A DNA stretch of 64,000 nucleotides from Desulfovibrionales bacterium (GTDB taxonomy: Bacteria; Desulfobacterota; Desulfovibrionia; Desulfovibrionales; Desulfovibrionaceae). The first letter of the stretch is position 1. Each line of letters starts with the position of its first letter. Below are positions 1-8,472 of the stretch, one piece after another. The position numbers and the translations under genes were made by a program. The stretch lies in contig JASGMV010000002.1 of NCBI GenBank assembly GCA_030156255.1, positions 62,001 to 126,000 on the forward strand. Direction: 5' to 3'. The notes under the pieces are model-generated. The model saw only the letters and a program-made list of their open reading frames with translations, made no database searches and was not told where the DNA came from.

Positions 1-1016
1 TAGACGCCCATGAACTTGATGAAAAGTTTGATGAGCCGGGGATCGAATCCCGCGCGCATTTGGTAAATTTTGGCCATGGCTTGGTGCGGGGTCAGCCGCT
101 CGTCGGGGGCTTTGGCGTTGCACAGGTTGTCGTAGGCGTTCACCACGGCCACGATCTTGGCCAGAGGATTGATCGCTTCGCCGGCCAGTTTGCCGGGGAA
201 GCCCTTGCCGTCCTCCCGCTCGTGGTGCTGCAGGATGACCGCGCGGGCGTTGTCCGCGAAACGGTGGAGTTTCCCGGCCAAGTGCTCGCCGATGGAGGGA
301 TGCTGCTTGTAGATATTGTGCTTGGACTGTTCGTTGACCAAGGCCGCTTTTTTCAGCAGCTCCTTGCCGATGTCGTGGAACATGGCGCCCATGCCCAGCG
401 CGGACATGTTTTCTTTGGAAAGCCCCATTTTTTGCCCCAACAGCATGGCGAGGACCGCCACGTTGAGCCCGTGCAGTTTGAGGCTGTCGTCCGCGGATTT
501 GGTGTTCATGAGGTTGATGACGACGTCCGGAGAAGCCAAAAAGACGGAGGCCATGTCGTCCACCAGACCCAGAGCCTCCGTGGCCGCGTCGGCCGAGTAG
601 CCCGACACCCGCCGCATGACGGTGGCGACGTTGACGTAAGCTTTTTCGTATTTTTTTTGGCAGTGTTGGAACTGACGCTTGCGTTCCTGGCCCCATTTCC
701 GCTGGCGCTGCTTGACCTCCTTGATGGCCTCGGCCAGGGGGTTGGACGCCGGTTTCTCCGCAGCGTCTTCGGCCGACGCCTTCCCGGTTTTCTTGCTCTT
801 TTTTCGACCGCGCAGGGAGGGGGGCAGCGTCTTGCACTTGCTCAGAACAATGGTCACGTCCTTGCGGCCTTGCTTCTTGATTTTATCGATGTCCTGCTGG
901 CTTGTGAGTAAAAAATCCCGCTTGGCGAACAAACGGGACATCCAGGCTCCCTCCAGTCGGACATAAAGGCCTGTGCACAGCTGATCCACAGGTATTTTGA
1001 TTTCATCGTAGCGCAT
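1..1016 (-). CDS. HD-GYP domain protein, C-terminus cut by window edge
   Basis: Reading the minus strand from the ATG at 1016 gives an open frame of 338 codons that runs off the window at base 1. The first ~70 residues (MRYDEIKIPVDQLCTGLYVR) look like the DUF3391 domain that often precedes HD-GYP domains. A lysine-rich charged linker follows, then an HD-GYP phosphodiesterase-like core with FHDIGKE and HHEREDGKGFPGKL. The last motif has GFP in place of GYP. HD-GYP proteins usually hydrolyse cyclic di-GMP through a metal centre; that is family knowledge, and activity here is inferred. I see no strong ribosome binding site. A second protein with the same layout lies at 11524-12669. Confidence 0.85.
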   Translation of the reverse strand, partial: MRYDEIKIPVDQLCTGLYVRLEGAWMSRLFAKRDFLLTSQQDIDKIKKQGRKDVTIVLSKCKTLPPSLRGRKKSKKTGKASAEDAAEKPASNPLAEAIKEVKQRQRKWGQERKRQFQHCQKKYEKAYVNVATVMRRVSGYSADAATEALGLVDDMASVFLASPDVVINLMNTKSADDSLKLHGLNVAVLAMLLGQKMGLSKENMSALGMGAMFHDIGKELLKKAALVNEQSKHNIYKQHPSIGEHLAGKLHRFADNARAVILQHHEREDGKGFPGKLAGEAINPLAKIVAVVNAYDNLCNAKAPDERLTPHQAMAKIYQMRAGFDPRLIKLFIKFMGV

Positions 1017-1150
1017 ATCGGATACGTGTTGTCTTGCTTGTGCAAGGTCATGTGAAGAGAACGGGCGCAAGGGAGGCGCCATCTCTTATATCTGTATATC
1101 CATGCGCTCAGGCGTGTCAAGCAAGCCGCATCGGCGCAAAACGGGAGGTT

Positions 1151-2320
1151 CTAAAGGTTGATGAACTGCTTTTTAGCCGACATGACCTTGAGGAGGTAGC
1201 GGCGGGTTTCCTCATATGGGAGACTGCTTCTTAGCGTTTTGTAGACGTTTAGCGGATCGAGTCCGTTCACACGTTGGAGCGCCTCGTCGCGGTTCCTGGA
1301 AAATGTTCGCAGCGTATTGCCGGCGCCGGTGTTGTAGGCGGCTATGACGCAGTATTCGCGGGATGTCGGGTTGCACACGCCCGCCAAGTAGCGGGCTTGG
1401 AGCAGGTGCAGATACGCGGTCCCGTAGAGGATGTTCGTCTGAGGGGCCAGAAGGGCGTCGCCGTTGGGTCTGCCGCTTTTGCCGTTCAGGTAGGCGTAGA
1501 CGTCTTCTCCGGCCGACGCTGGAACCACCTGCATCAGGCCGATGGCGCCGACGCTGCTCACGGCGAAGGGGTTGAAGTCGCTCTCCACTTGCATGATCGC
1601 GAAGATCAGGTTTTCGCTGACGTTGAACCTTTTGGCCTGCGCGCGGACGATAGGCGCGTACTTTTGGGCTCGCACCTGCAGATGGTCCTTGACCAGGTTG
1701 AACTGAACGTAGCGGAGAGTCCGGCTTCCCTTGGGCGTGTGGATGCTTTTGCTTTGCAGCCGGTTTTTCACGAGGTAGTCGGCGAAGGCTTCGGCCTGCT
1801 GCGGGGTGCTGATCATCCTGCCGTGCTGGTCCTGCACTTCGCCCTGCAGAAACGGCGTTCCCGAAATTTTGACCTCCTGGTCCGAGAACAGGTCCACGGC
1901 GCGGGGATCGTCCGGGGTGAGCAGGGTGGTGGTCACCGCGTTTTTCAGGTTGGTCAGGGGATTTTGGGCAGCCAGGGTCTCCACCATGACCACGCCGGAG
2001 TCGAAGTCGACGCTGGCGCGGCTTTCATAGTTTTGCGTGTACTTGACGTAGACGGTGGGCGAAGGCTCCTTGGTTCGCTTTTCACCCCATGAGCCGGCCA
2101 CGATCTTCCGGAAGTCCTCGAAGGTCTGCTTGAGGCGGTTCAAGTCGCGGACCAGAGCGTTCGGGTTGGCGGCGTATCGGACGGCGCGCTCCCCGGCGAT
2201 ACGGGCTGCAGCGGTCGGATCACCGGAAGCGGCGGCCCGCACCGAGCGCAAGACTTCGCCGGCCGTGCATCCCGCCAGGATCAAGCAGAGCAGAAATGCA
2301 AAAAGACGCAGAGATTTCAT
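1151..2320 (-). CDS. mltC: Membrane-bound lytic murein transglycosylase C-like lipoprotein
   Basis: 389 residues from ATG 2320, chosen because AAGGATCT lies just upstream and the protein then opens with a lipoprotein signal (LILAGC, lipidated Cys18). An earlier in-frame start would add 55 residues of non-signal sequence. Residues ~40-210 match the N-terminal domain of MltC (DUF3393 type). Residues ~215-389 form an SLT lysozyme-like domain with the catalytic glutamate in QVESDFNPFAVS (Glu246) and the GLMQV motif. The enzyme would cleave peptidoglycan glycan strands to 1,6-anhydro ends at the outer membrane. It is transcribed away from the hybrid kinase gene; the two starts are about 160 bases apart and share one upstream region. 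Confidence 0.9.
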   Translation of the reverse strand: MKSLRLFAFLLCLILAGCTAGEVLRSVRAAASGDPTAAARIAGERAVRYAANPNALVRDLNRLKQTFEDFRKIVAGSWGEKRTKEPSPTVYVKYTQNYESRASVDFDSGVVMVETLAAQNPLTNLKNAVTTTLLTPDDPRAVDLFSDQEVKISGTPFLQGEVQDQHGRMISTPQQAEAFADYLVKNRLQSKSIHTPKGSRTLRYVQFNLVKDHLQVRAQKYAPIVRAQAKRFNVSENLIFAIMQVESDFNPFAVSSVGAIGLMQVVPASAGEDVYAYLNGKSGRPNGDALLAPQTNILYGTAYLHLLQARYLAGVCNPTSREYCVIAAYNTGAGNTLRTFSRNRDEALQRVNGLDPLNVYKTLRSSLPYEETRRYLLKVMSAKKQFINL

Positions 2321-2479
2321 GGGCCGAGATCCTTCATGGTTGTCTTGGCGCGATTCTTCCAGATTCTTTGTTGGAGGTAAACCTGAACAAATATCGCGAA
2401 TGTGACAGAAAAGTCTTTGAAATGCATCAGGAAGTGTTCTAACGAGATAAATCACGCGGCGTCTGTTTCGGAGCCAACG

Positions 2480-5359
2480 ATGCACACCCTGCTCAAGAAA
2501 TTATTGATTCGTCATTTTGGAAGCCTTGAATCGGCGCCCGCCGGATGGGAAGATTTCATCCGGGACGTGGACGTCAATCTACGCCGGGCCACGGAGTTGT
2601 TGGACATGTTCGAGATGAGCGAAGAACGGAGCGCCGGGGAACTGGCCCGGGCGTCCTTCGATATGGAGGCGTTCTTTCAGATCGCCCCTGACGTCTTTCT
2701 CCGTCTTGATCCCGATGGAGAAATCAAGGCCGCCAGAGGAGGTCGCTTTTTTTCGCTGTCTCCGGAGGCTTGCTCCGGGCGTTCGGTCAAAGAGGTGCTG
2801 GGCCCGGAGCTTGGCGAGGATTTTATTCGGGCGATCAGGCAATGCATGCATGGAGGCGAAATCGTCTGCATGGAGTTCGTCCGCAAAAACGGCGGCGGCG
2901 CATTGCGCCTGTTCGAGGCCAGATTCATGTCCCGGAAAGGCGAGGCCGTGGCCGTCATCCGCGACGTGACCGAGCGTTTCGAGTCCGAAAATCGGCGCTT
3001 GGCCCTGGAGGAGCGGTATCGGGCCATTTTTGAGAATTCAGGAGCGGCCACGTTCATCGTGGATCCGTCCGCCCGCATTCTGCTGGCCAACGCCATGGCC
3101 GAGCATCTCACGGGTCTTTCCCGGGAGGAACTGCAACGCCGTTTGCGCATATCGGATTTGATCCCCGCGGAGGATTGGGAGACGGTGCGCGTTTCGTCGC
3201 GCGGGGCCAGCCAGAGCCCCTGCCCCGAGTCCAGCTACGCCTGCAGACTGGAGTCCAAAGACGGCGACGTCCGTTACGTCACCGTGACCATGGCCTCCAT
3301 CGGCGGCGGCCCGGAGAGCGTGGTGTCCATGCTGGACATCACCGAGCGGGTCAACATCGAGCACGCCTTGCGGAAGTCCGTCAACCGTTATCGGACCATT
3401 TTCGAGACCACCGGAATGGCCACCGTGATTCTTGAACAGGATGGGGTCATCTCTCTGGCCAACACGGAGTTCGCCAACCTTTCCGGCTACTCCAAGCAGG
3501 ACATCGAATTAAAGTGGTCCTTTTGGAGCTTTGTGCACGAGGACGACGCGGAGCGCATCTGCGAACTTCACCGCATGGGCCTGCGGGATGCGGACGCCGC
3601 GCCGCGCAACTGCGAGCTGCGGATCAAGGCCCGAGGCGGCGAGGTGTTGCACATGGCCGCCACCGGCGCCGTGATCCCGGGCGCCATGCAGACGGTCGTC
3701 TCCATGCAGGACATCACCGAGCGCACCAAGGCCGAGCGGCAGCTCCTGGAGGCGAAAGAACTGGCCGACGTGGCCAACCGGGCCAAAAGCGAATTCTTGG
3801 CGTCCATGAGCCACGAAATCCGCACGCCCATGAACGCCATTATCGGCATGGCCGATCTGCTGGGGGAGACCAGCCTGAACTTGGAGCAGAAAAAGTACGT
3901 CCAGATTTTCCGTTCCGCGGGCGAAGGGTTGTTGGCCCTCATCAACAACATCCTGGACTTGTCCAAGGTGGAGGCCGGCCGGCTGGACCTGGAGGCCGTG
4001 GAGTTCGACCTGGCCAAGGTGGTGGACAAGACCATCGAAATCATGGCCTTGCGCGCCCACGAAAAGAAGCTGGAGATCGTGTGCCGCGTCGCGTCCGACG
4101 TCCCGCCGCGGCTTGTGGGCGATCCCATCCGGCTGCAGCAGGTTTTCGTCAATCTGCTGGGCAACGCCGTCAAGTTTACGGACGAGGGGGAGATCGTTTT
4201 CGCGGTGGAGACGGTCGACGGGAGGAAGAGCGGCGAACCGGGCGATCCCCCGGAGACCGGGCGCCGGAGGGTCGAGCTGCTGTTCTCCATGCGCGACACC
4301 GGCATCGGCATACGTCCGGAGAAGCAGCAGGAGATTTTCGAAAACTTCACCCAGGCGGACTCCTCCACCACCCGGCGGTACGGCGGCACGGGGCTCGGGC
4401 TGTCCATCACCAAACGTTTGGTGGAAATGATGGGAGGCCGCATCTGGCTGGAGTCCGCGCCGGGGCGGGGCAGCACGTTTTTGTTCACCTCCCGCTTTTG
4501 GGTTCAGGAAGCCGCGTCCTCGTCCGAGTCCGCCCGGGAGTTGCGAGGCCTCAAGGCGCTGGTCGTGGACGACAACGCCTCCCAACGGTCGGCCCTGCGC
4601 GATATTCTGCTGGACTGGGGGATGCTCGTCAACGAAGCCGGCGACGCCATCGAAGGGCTGTCGCGCATCAAAACCGCCCGCGACGCCGGCGATCCCTACG
4701 ACCTCTTGCTTCTGGATTGCCGTATGCCGGGCATGGGCGGCTTCAAGATCGCCGAGCATTTGTACAACAACCCGGGCTCCGTGGCCTCTTCGTTCATGCT
4801 GCTCACCGCCAACCACCGGCCGGGCGATGCGGAGCTGGCCCTCCGGCTCGGCATGGACGGCTCGTTCGTCAAACCCCTGAACAAAGCGGAGCTCAAGGAG
4901 GCCATTCTCAAAGCCAAATCGGAAACCTCCGGGGACTTGAGTGCGTTGGATTCGAAGAGGCCTTCGCCCGAGCTTGCGCCGTTGTCCATCCTGGCGGCGG
5001 AGGACTCGGAAAACAACCGCGTGTTGGTGGATTTCTATCTTCAGAAGACGCCCTATCAACTGGATTTCGCCGCCAACGGGGAGCAGGCCGTGGAGCGCTT
5101 TTGCAACCGCGAGTACGATCTGGTGCTCATGGACATCCAGATGCCGGTCATGGACGGATACGACGCCGCCCGCGCCATCCGGGAATGGGAGCGAAACCAT
5201 CAACTGCGGCCCACGCCGATCATCGCCCTTACCGCCAACGCCATGCGCGAGGACGAGCAGCGCTGCCTGGACGCCGGCTGCACCGCCTACCTGCGCAAGC
5301 CGATCCGCAAGGAGGACTTGCTGGAGGCCATCAGGCGGTACACGGCGATCGAGGACTGA
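2480..5359 (+). CDS. Hybrid sensor histidine kinase with three PAS domains and two receivers
   Basis: 959 residues from ATG 2480, which follows GGAG ([14 protein letters not shown]). Order seen: N-terminal region, three PAS-like segments (roughly residues 65-170, 185-310 and 315-435), HisKA box with [10 protein letters not shown] (His445), HATPase with DTGIGI and GGTGLGL, then two receiver domains with phospho-acceptor aspartates in [10 protein letters not shown] (Asp746) and [10 protein letters not shown] (Asp885). No transmembrane segment is evident, so a cytoplasmic sensor is likely. Both receivers keep acceptor aspartates. No output domain or dedicated response regulator is adjacent. Codon use matches its GC-rich neighbours. 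The signal is not deducible from sequence. Confidence 0.95.
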   Translation: MHTLLKKLLIRHFGSLESAPAGWEDFIRDVDVNLRRATELLDMFEMSEERSAGELARASFDMEAFFQIAPDVFLRLDPDGEIKAARGGRFFSLSPEACSGRSVKEVLGPELGEDFIRAIRQCMHGGEIVCMEFVRKNGGGALRLFEARFMSRKGEAVAVIRDVTERFESENRRLALEERYRAIFENSGAATFIVDPSARILLANAMAEHLTGLSREELQRRLRISDLIPAEDWETVRVSSRGASQSPCPESSYACRLESKDGDVRYVTVTMASIGGGPESVVSMLDITERVNIEHALRKSVNRYRTIFETTGMATVILEQDGVISLANTEFANLSGYSKQDIELKWSFWSFVHEDDAERICELHRMGLRDADAAPRNCELRIKARGGEVLHMAATGAVIPGAMQTVVSMQDITERTKAERQLLEAKELADVANRAKSEFLASMSHEIRTPMNAIIGMADLLGETSLNLEQKKYVQIFRSAGEGLLALINNILDLSKVEAGRLDLEAVEFDLAKVVDKTIEIMALRAHEKKLEIVCRVASDVPPRLVGDPIRLQQVFVNLLGNAVKFTDEGEIVFAVETVDGRKSGEPGDPPETGRRRVELLFSMRDTGIGIRPEKQQEIFENFTQADSSTTRRYGGTGLGLSITKRLVEMMGGRIWLESAPGRGSTFLFTSRFWVQEAASSSESARELRGLKALVVDDNASQRSALRDILLDWGMLVNEAGDAIEGLSRIKTARDAGDPYDLLLLDCRMPGMGGFKIAEHLYNNPGSVASSFMLLTANHRPGDAELALRLGMDGSFVKPLNKAELKEAILKAKSETSGDLSALDSKRPSPELAPLSILAAEDSENNRVLVDFYLQKTPYQLDFAANGEQAVERFCNREYDLVLMDIQMPVMDGYDAARAIREWERNHQLRPTPIIALTANAMREDEQRCLDAGCTAYLRKPIRKEDLLEAIRRYTAIED

Positions 5360-5417
5360 TCCGCGCACGGGGGCGCCCGGTCGAAACGAAACAACTCCAG
5401 AAAAATCGTTTTCCGGC

Positions 5418-5466
5418 TTATGGGGCTTGTCCCCCCCCATAAAAGTTTTGGGGAAAGAGGATGGGG
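5418..5466. other. Flanking part of a possible dispersed repeat unit
   Basis: Just before the long hairpin at 5470-5523 lies sequence rich in short C and G runs (a run of eight Cs around 5431-5438, then AAAAGTTTTGGGG and a G run at 5463-5468). It reads like the conserved flank of a repeated intergenic unit. I see only one copy in this window, so the repeat status is a guess. Confidence 0.25.
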
Positions 5467-5469
5467 GGT

Positions 5470-5523
5470 CTGGGGGAAGGGGAAAACCCTTTTTTCTTAA
5501 AAAGGGTTTTCCCCTTCCCCCAG
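5470..5523. terminator. Perfect 25-bp inverted repeat, bidirectional terminator
   Basis: Arms 5470-5494 and 5499-5523 are perfect reverse complements around the 4-base loop TCTT. Each stem ends in five A/T pairs at the loop, and the rest is G-rich opposite C-rich. It sits between the convergent kinase gene and the MEMO gene, as expected for a two-way terminator. A 25-bp perfect stem is longer than an ordinary intrinsic terminator. Confidence 0.75.
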
Positions 5524-5542
5524 TTCTTATCAAACGACGTCT

Positions 5543-6760
5543 CTAGACGCTGAACGCGGCGGCCGCGAAGCTCACGGCCGACTGCGTGGGCGCCTCGCGC
5601 CACATCTCGTAGCCCAAGATTTCGCCTTGGCTTTCCTTGGGCATCACTTCCAGCAGACAGGCCAGCGCGGTCAGGCCGCAGACGTTGTAGGCGTCCTGCA
5701 CTCTGGCCGTTTCCTTCCAGAATCCATCGGCGTCCAGCGCCGCCAGCCGCTCCAGGAGGGTAGCGTCGTGCTTCGAGGCGCTGGCCGCAAGCTCCTGGGC
5801 CGGGTGCTGGTGGCCGAACTTTGGGCCGATGTGGCACAGGTCCACTCCGGCCAGCACCAGGGTTCGCCGGTCGGGGTCAGCGACCATGGCCGACAGGACT
5901 TCCAAAAACGGCCCGGCCGTGTCCAGGAACGCTTGGCGGCCGTACTCGGGCAGCAGAGCGGCCGATCCGCAGAGCACCGGCGTCGCGGGCGGGGTGGACT
6001 CGCCGTAGAGGTGGCGCAGAAACAGGGTTTGGAATTCTATCGAGTGTTCGAATTTGTGCTCGAAATCGTTCCCGGCGCCCAGGCTTCCCGCCGCTTCTTG
6101 CAGGGCTCGGCTTGCGTCGCGGTCGTTGCGCACGATTCCGAGCGGCGTTTTGAAGTCTTTGCACGTTATGCTGAACAGCGCTTCCGCCAGATGATGCCCC
6201 ACGCCGAGGATGATCACCCTGTCGGGGGGGGCCGGGTCCAGGCGGCGGTAGGCCTGGGCGTAAACCCTTTCTCCCGCCGCCAGGTCGATGTGCGGCGCCA
6301 CGAGCCCGGCCAAGCGGCCAGCGCGGCGGTTCACGGGAGAGGCTAGGGCCATGATGCGATGAAGCAAGGAGGACGCTTCGTCCGGTTCTTCCGGATAGGC
6401 GCTTCCGGCCAGGGCGGGTTCGCGCGCGTCGAGGTCCGCGTATGCAGCCTCGATCTGATCCCGTTGTTCGCGCAGTTTGTCGGAGTCCAGGAGCCATGCT
6501 GCGTCCAACTGGTCCACCACCGACTCGATTTCCTGCTCCTTGATCTCTCGGCCTCCGGCGAGCCGCGCCATTTCCTCGGCCAACTCCGCGGCCTCCCGGG
6601 GTTCCTGCAGCAGGGATAGCAGGCTGAAGGATTCCGGGCGCAGGGCCATGCCCTCGGGAACCAGGCCCAGGCGGTCGCGGACCAGCAGCATATCCTGGCC
6701 CTGGTGTTTGATGGGGATCAGCTCCACGTCGCGGCGTAACGGGGGAAGTATACGACTCAT
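5543..6760 (-). CDS. amrB: MEMO-family protein (AmmeMemoRadiSam system protein B) with N-terminal extension
   Basis: 405 residues from ATG 6760, preceded by GAGGAATC. Residues ~1-115 form an extra acidic helical domain (MSRILPPLRRDVELIPI). Residues ~120-400 are the MEMO domain, recognised from GLVAPHIDLAAGERVYAQAY, VIILGVGHH, the KHDATLLERL stretch and a closing MWREAPTQSAVSFAAAAF. MEMO proteins have a non-haem-iron dioxygenase-like fold, and in prokaryotes are often near a radical SAM partner (AmrS) and an AMMECR1 protein. Neither partner is within this window near it. Molecular role is unsettled in the family. The gene converges on the hybrid kinase across the 5470-5523 hairpin. Confidence 0.85.
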   Translation of the reverse strand: MSRILPPLRRDVELIPIKHQGQDMLLVRDRLGLVPEGMALRPESFSLLSLLQEPREAAELAEEMARLAGGREIKEQEIESVVDQLDAAWLLDSDKLREQRDQIEAAYADLDAREPALAGSAYPEEPDEASSLLHRIMALASPVNRRAGRLAGLVAPHIDLAAGERVYAQAYRRLDPAPPDRVIILGVGHHLAEALFSITCKDFKTPLGIVRNDRDASRALQEAAGSLGAGNDFEHKFEHSIEFQTLFLRHLYGESTPPATPVLCGSAALLPEYGRQAFLDTAGPFLEVLSAMVADPDRRTLVLAGVDLCHIGPKFGHQHPAQELAASASKHDATLLERLAALDADGFWKETARVQDAYNVCGLTALACLLEVMPKESQGEILGYEMWREAPTQSAVSFAAAAFSV

Positions 6761-7219
6761 CCGAGATTCCTCGAGTCAAACGACGCTCAGGCGGCTTCGG
6801 CCCCGCCTGGTTGGGCGGGTTCAATTTTCGGCCACGGAGCGACAAACCGCAAAAAACGGACCTGGCCCCATGTCCGCCTCGTGCGGCGTTGTTGGTCGAT
6901 GTGCGCGGAGGCTTCGATCTTGCCGAGAATTGGCCGTTCAACGGCGCCTGAGGCCTTATCCTTTGCGGAGGGGCCGGGGCGCCGAACATCGGTCGGCCGC
7001 GGCAGGCTGCGATAACCTCGACATTCTATTCCAGAATAGACGTTTTATATGGAATGCGCAATGGTTGCAGGAATCAAAAGAAAGGGGACGGCGAAATTCT
7101 TTCGCCACTGCTTGTAGATGCGAGGCGCTGCCGGTGGTTCGGCAACCTGCTCTTCAGCCTGCTTGCAAGCATGAGACTCGTCGTGTGCAAGAACGACGTG
7201 CTTGCTATTTTTTGCGTCC
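6761..7219. other. 459-base intergenic region without a recognisable gene
   Basis: This lies upstream of the MEMO gene and downstream of the CPBP gene, both on the minus strand. I see no coding frame with family resemblance and no tRNA-like fold. The only structured item is a short palindrome at 7025-7040 (TCTATTC and GAATAGA around CA), which could be an operator or chance. Promoter elements for the MEMO gene are probably here but cannot be fixed by eye. Confidence 0.4.
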
Positions 7220-7675
7220 CTACTTGAAAATGGAGTAGAACAAAAAGAAATTGTAGGAAAAATGGATCAATGTCACGGAAAAGATGCTTTTGTAGCGTTC
7301 CCATGCAAAGCCGAACAGAAGGGAGGGAAAAAAGGTCATCGCCGCCCAGAAGAAAGACTGCGTGAACATGTGCATGACGCAAAAGCAGCTCGATACGAAA
7401 ACGTTCGCCAAACTGATCGGTCCAAGCTTCATGCGTCGCGGGATGATGCGCAACAAGGCCTCCAACAAAAGAAATCTGAAAAAGAATTCCTCGATGAAGG
7501 CCTTGACGAGCAGCTTGTCCCAGGTAAAGTGAATGTCGGGACGTCCCATGAACCATCCCGCCAGGCCTGCGCTGAGCAACATGTAGAAAAGAGGGTCGAG
7601 GAACGCTTTGCCCGCGAAGACAAACTGATTCTTTGTCCCTTGGACAAGGCGGCGGCGGAAACTGATAACTTGCAC
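7220..7675 (-). CDS. Small CPBP-family intramembrane glutamic protease
   Basis: 151 residues with about four hydrophobic segments. The three CPBP (CAAX protease and bacteriocin-processing) motifs are present: EEFFFR near residue 62, FCVMH near 98 and HFSYN near 140. The fold hydrolyses or processes membrane proteins within the bilayer; some members give bacteriocin immunity. The start is uncertain: the open frame can begin no earlier than the GTG at 7675 because a stop lies 12 bases before it, and no clear ribosome binding site is visible. It is divergent from the periplasmic protein gene at 7762. The protein is short for the family but has all catalytic residues, so I do not call it truncated. 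The substrate is unknown. Confidence 0.75.
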   Translation of the reverse strand: MQVISFRRRLVQGTKNQFVFAGKAFLDPLFYMLLSAGLAGWFMGRPDIHFTWDKLLVKAFIEEFFFRFLLLEALLRIIPRRMKLGPISLANVFVSSCFCVMHMFTQSFFWAAMTFFPSLLFGFAWERYKSIFSVTLIHFSYNFFLFYSIFK

Positions 7676-7761
7676 GAACCGTGCTTACCCAATCGCCTTC
7701 AGCTTGGCAACTGAGCGATGCGAGGGCGAGGCTGCGGTTTTGTTCCGAACGGAGTGGACTT

Positions 7762-8280
7762 GTGAAAAAAACTCATGCTGTATACTTGGCGCTCGCCGCC
7801 TGCTTGCTGCTCGCCGCTCCCGCCCGGGCGGAACAGGATTTCCGGCTGGCGGCCAGCCCTTGCGTCAAGGCCGTGGATGGCGACCGCAAGACGCTTCAGG
7901 ACATCGAAAATCGTATTTCGGACAGCCTGGAGAACGAATTGGACGCGGGCCAGACCTTCGCCCTGCATGATTTGGCGTTCATGTGCCGGCAGGGAGCCAT
8001 TGAACTGCACGACATCGTCGATGTCTTTCTGATGGAGTCCACGCCGGGAGTTGGAAAAAGCTTCGAAAGCTCCAAACGAAAGGAACTGGCTGGTAAGGCG
8101 CAGTACGCCGTTTGGGACGTGGCCAAGCGCATCGAGTTCGTCAAAATCAACGCCAAGGGCCCTTACGCCGACCCCGAGCGTTGGAGCGTCGTGCGGGGCT
8201 TCGCTTTGGAGATGGAAAAAGCGTTGGAGCCCATTCTGGGCAACCTGAAAAAATTGCAGGCCTTGATTCCCGCCGAGTAG
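7762..8280 (+). CDS. Predicted periplasmic protein of unknown function
   Basis: 172 residues from GTG 7762, chosen for GGAG eight bases upstream and for the clean signal peptide it exposes (KKTHAVYLALAACLLLAAPARA, cleavage near residue 23). The mature part is about 150 residues, mostly helical and charged, with two cysteines (SPCVK, FMCRQ) that could form a disulfide. I recognise no domain. It is followed closely by the hairpin at 8317-8353, so it is probably a single-gene transcript. Confidence 0.7.
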   Translation: MKKTHAVYLALAACLLLAAPARAEQDFRLAASPCVKAVDGDRKTLQDIENRISDSLENELDAGQTFALHDLAFMCRQGAIELHDIVDVFLMESTPGVGKSFESSKRKELAGKAQYAVWDVAKRIEFVKINAKGPYADPERWSVVRGFALEMEKALEPILGNLKKLQALIPAE

Positions 8281-8316
8281 AGCATTTCGCGGCGAGGATT
8301 TGCCCGCAACTCCTTG

Positions 8317-8353
8317 TAGAGCAAATTAACTTTCAAAAAGTTAATTTGCTCTA
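8317..8353. terminator. 17-bp perfect hairpin terminator
   Basis: Arms 8317-8333 and 8337-8353 are exact reverse complements around a CAA loop. The stem is AT-rich with a GAGC base. It lies 37 bases after the stop of the periplasmic protein gene and upstream of the convergent thioredoxin reductase gene, so it could stop transcripts from both sides. Confidence 0.7.
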
Positions 8354-8472
8354 AACGCTCCTTCCCGCTCTTCGGCTGCATTCAGCGCGGGGCTCCATCG
8401 TGTTCAAAGCGGGGACGTCGTCCTCCATGCTTTGGGCGTGGAGCCGAAGGCGCTTCTGCGGCGCTGTCGCAG

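Noticed and set aside
60-911. Plus-strand open frame opposite the first gene
   Set aside because: The minus strand carries an HD-GYP protein with all motifs; the plus frame is its shadow.
5470-5523. CRISPR repeat
   Set aside because: There is one hairpin and no regular spacers.
3509-5533. Long minus-strand open frame of 674 codons opposite the hybrid kinase
   Set aside because: It is antisense to a kinase with clear domains, and its sequence is rich in Gly, His and Arg with no family pattern, as expected from GC-rich codon bias.
7025-7040. LexA-like or other defined operator
   Set aside because: The 7-bp palindrome does not match a regulator site I know and stands alone.
7220-7675. Exosortase-associated sorting protease (JDVT-CTERM type) for the short CPBP protein
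   Set aside because: No matching C-terminal sorting substrate was recognised, so only the CPBP family is named.
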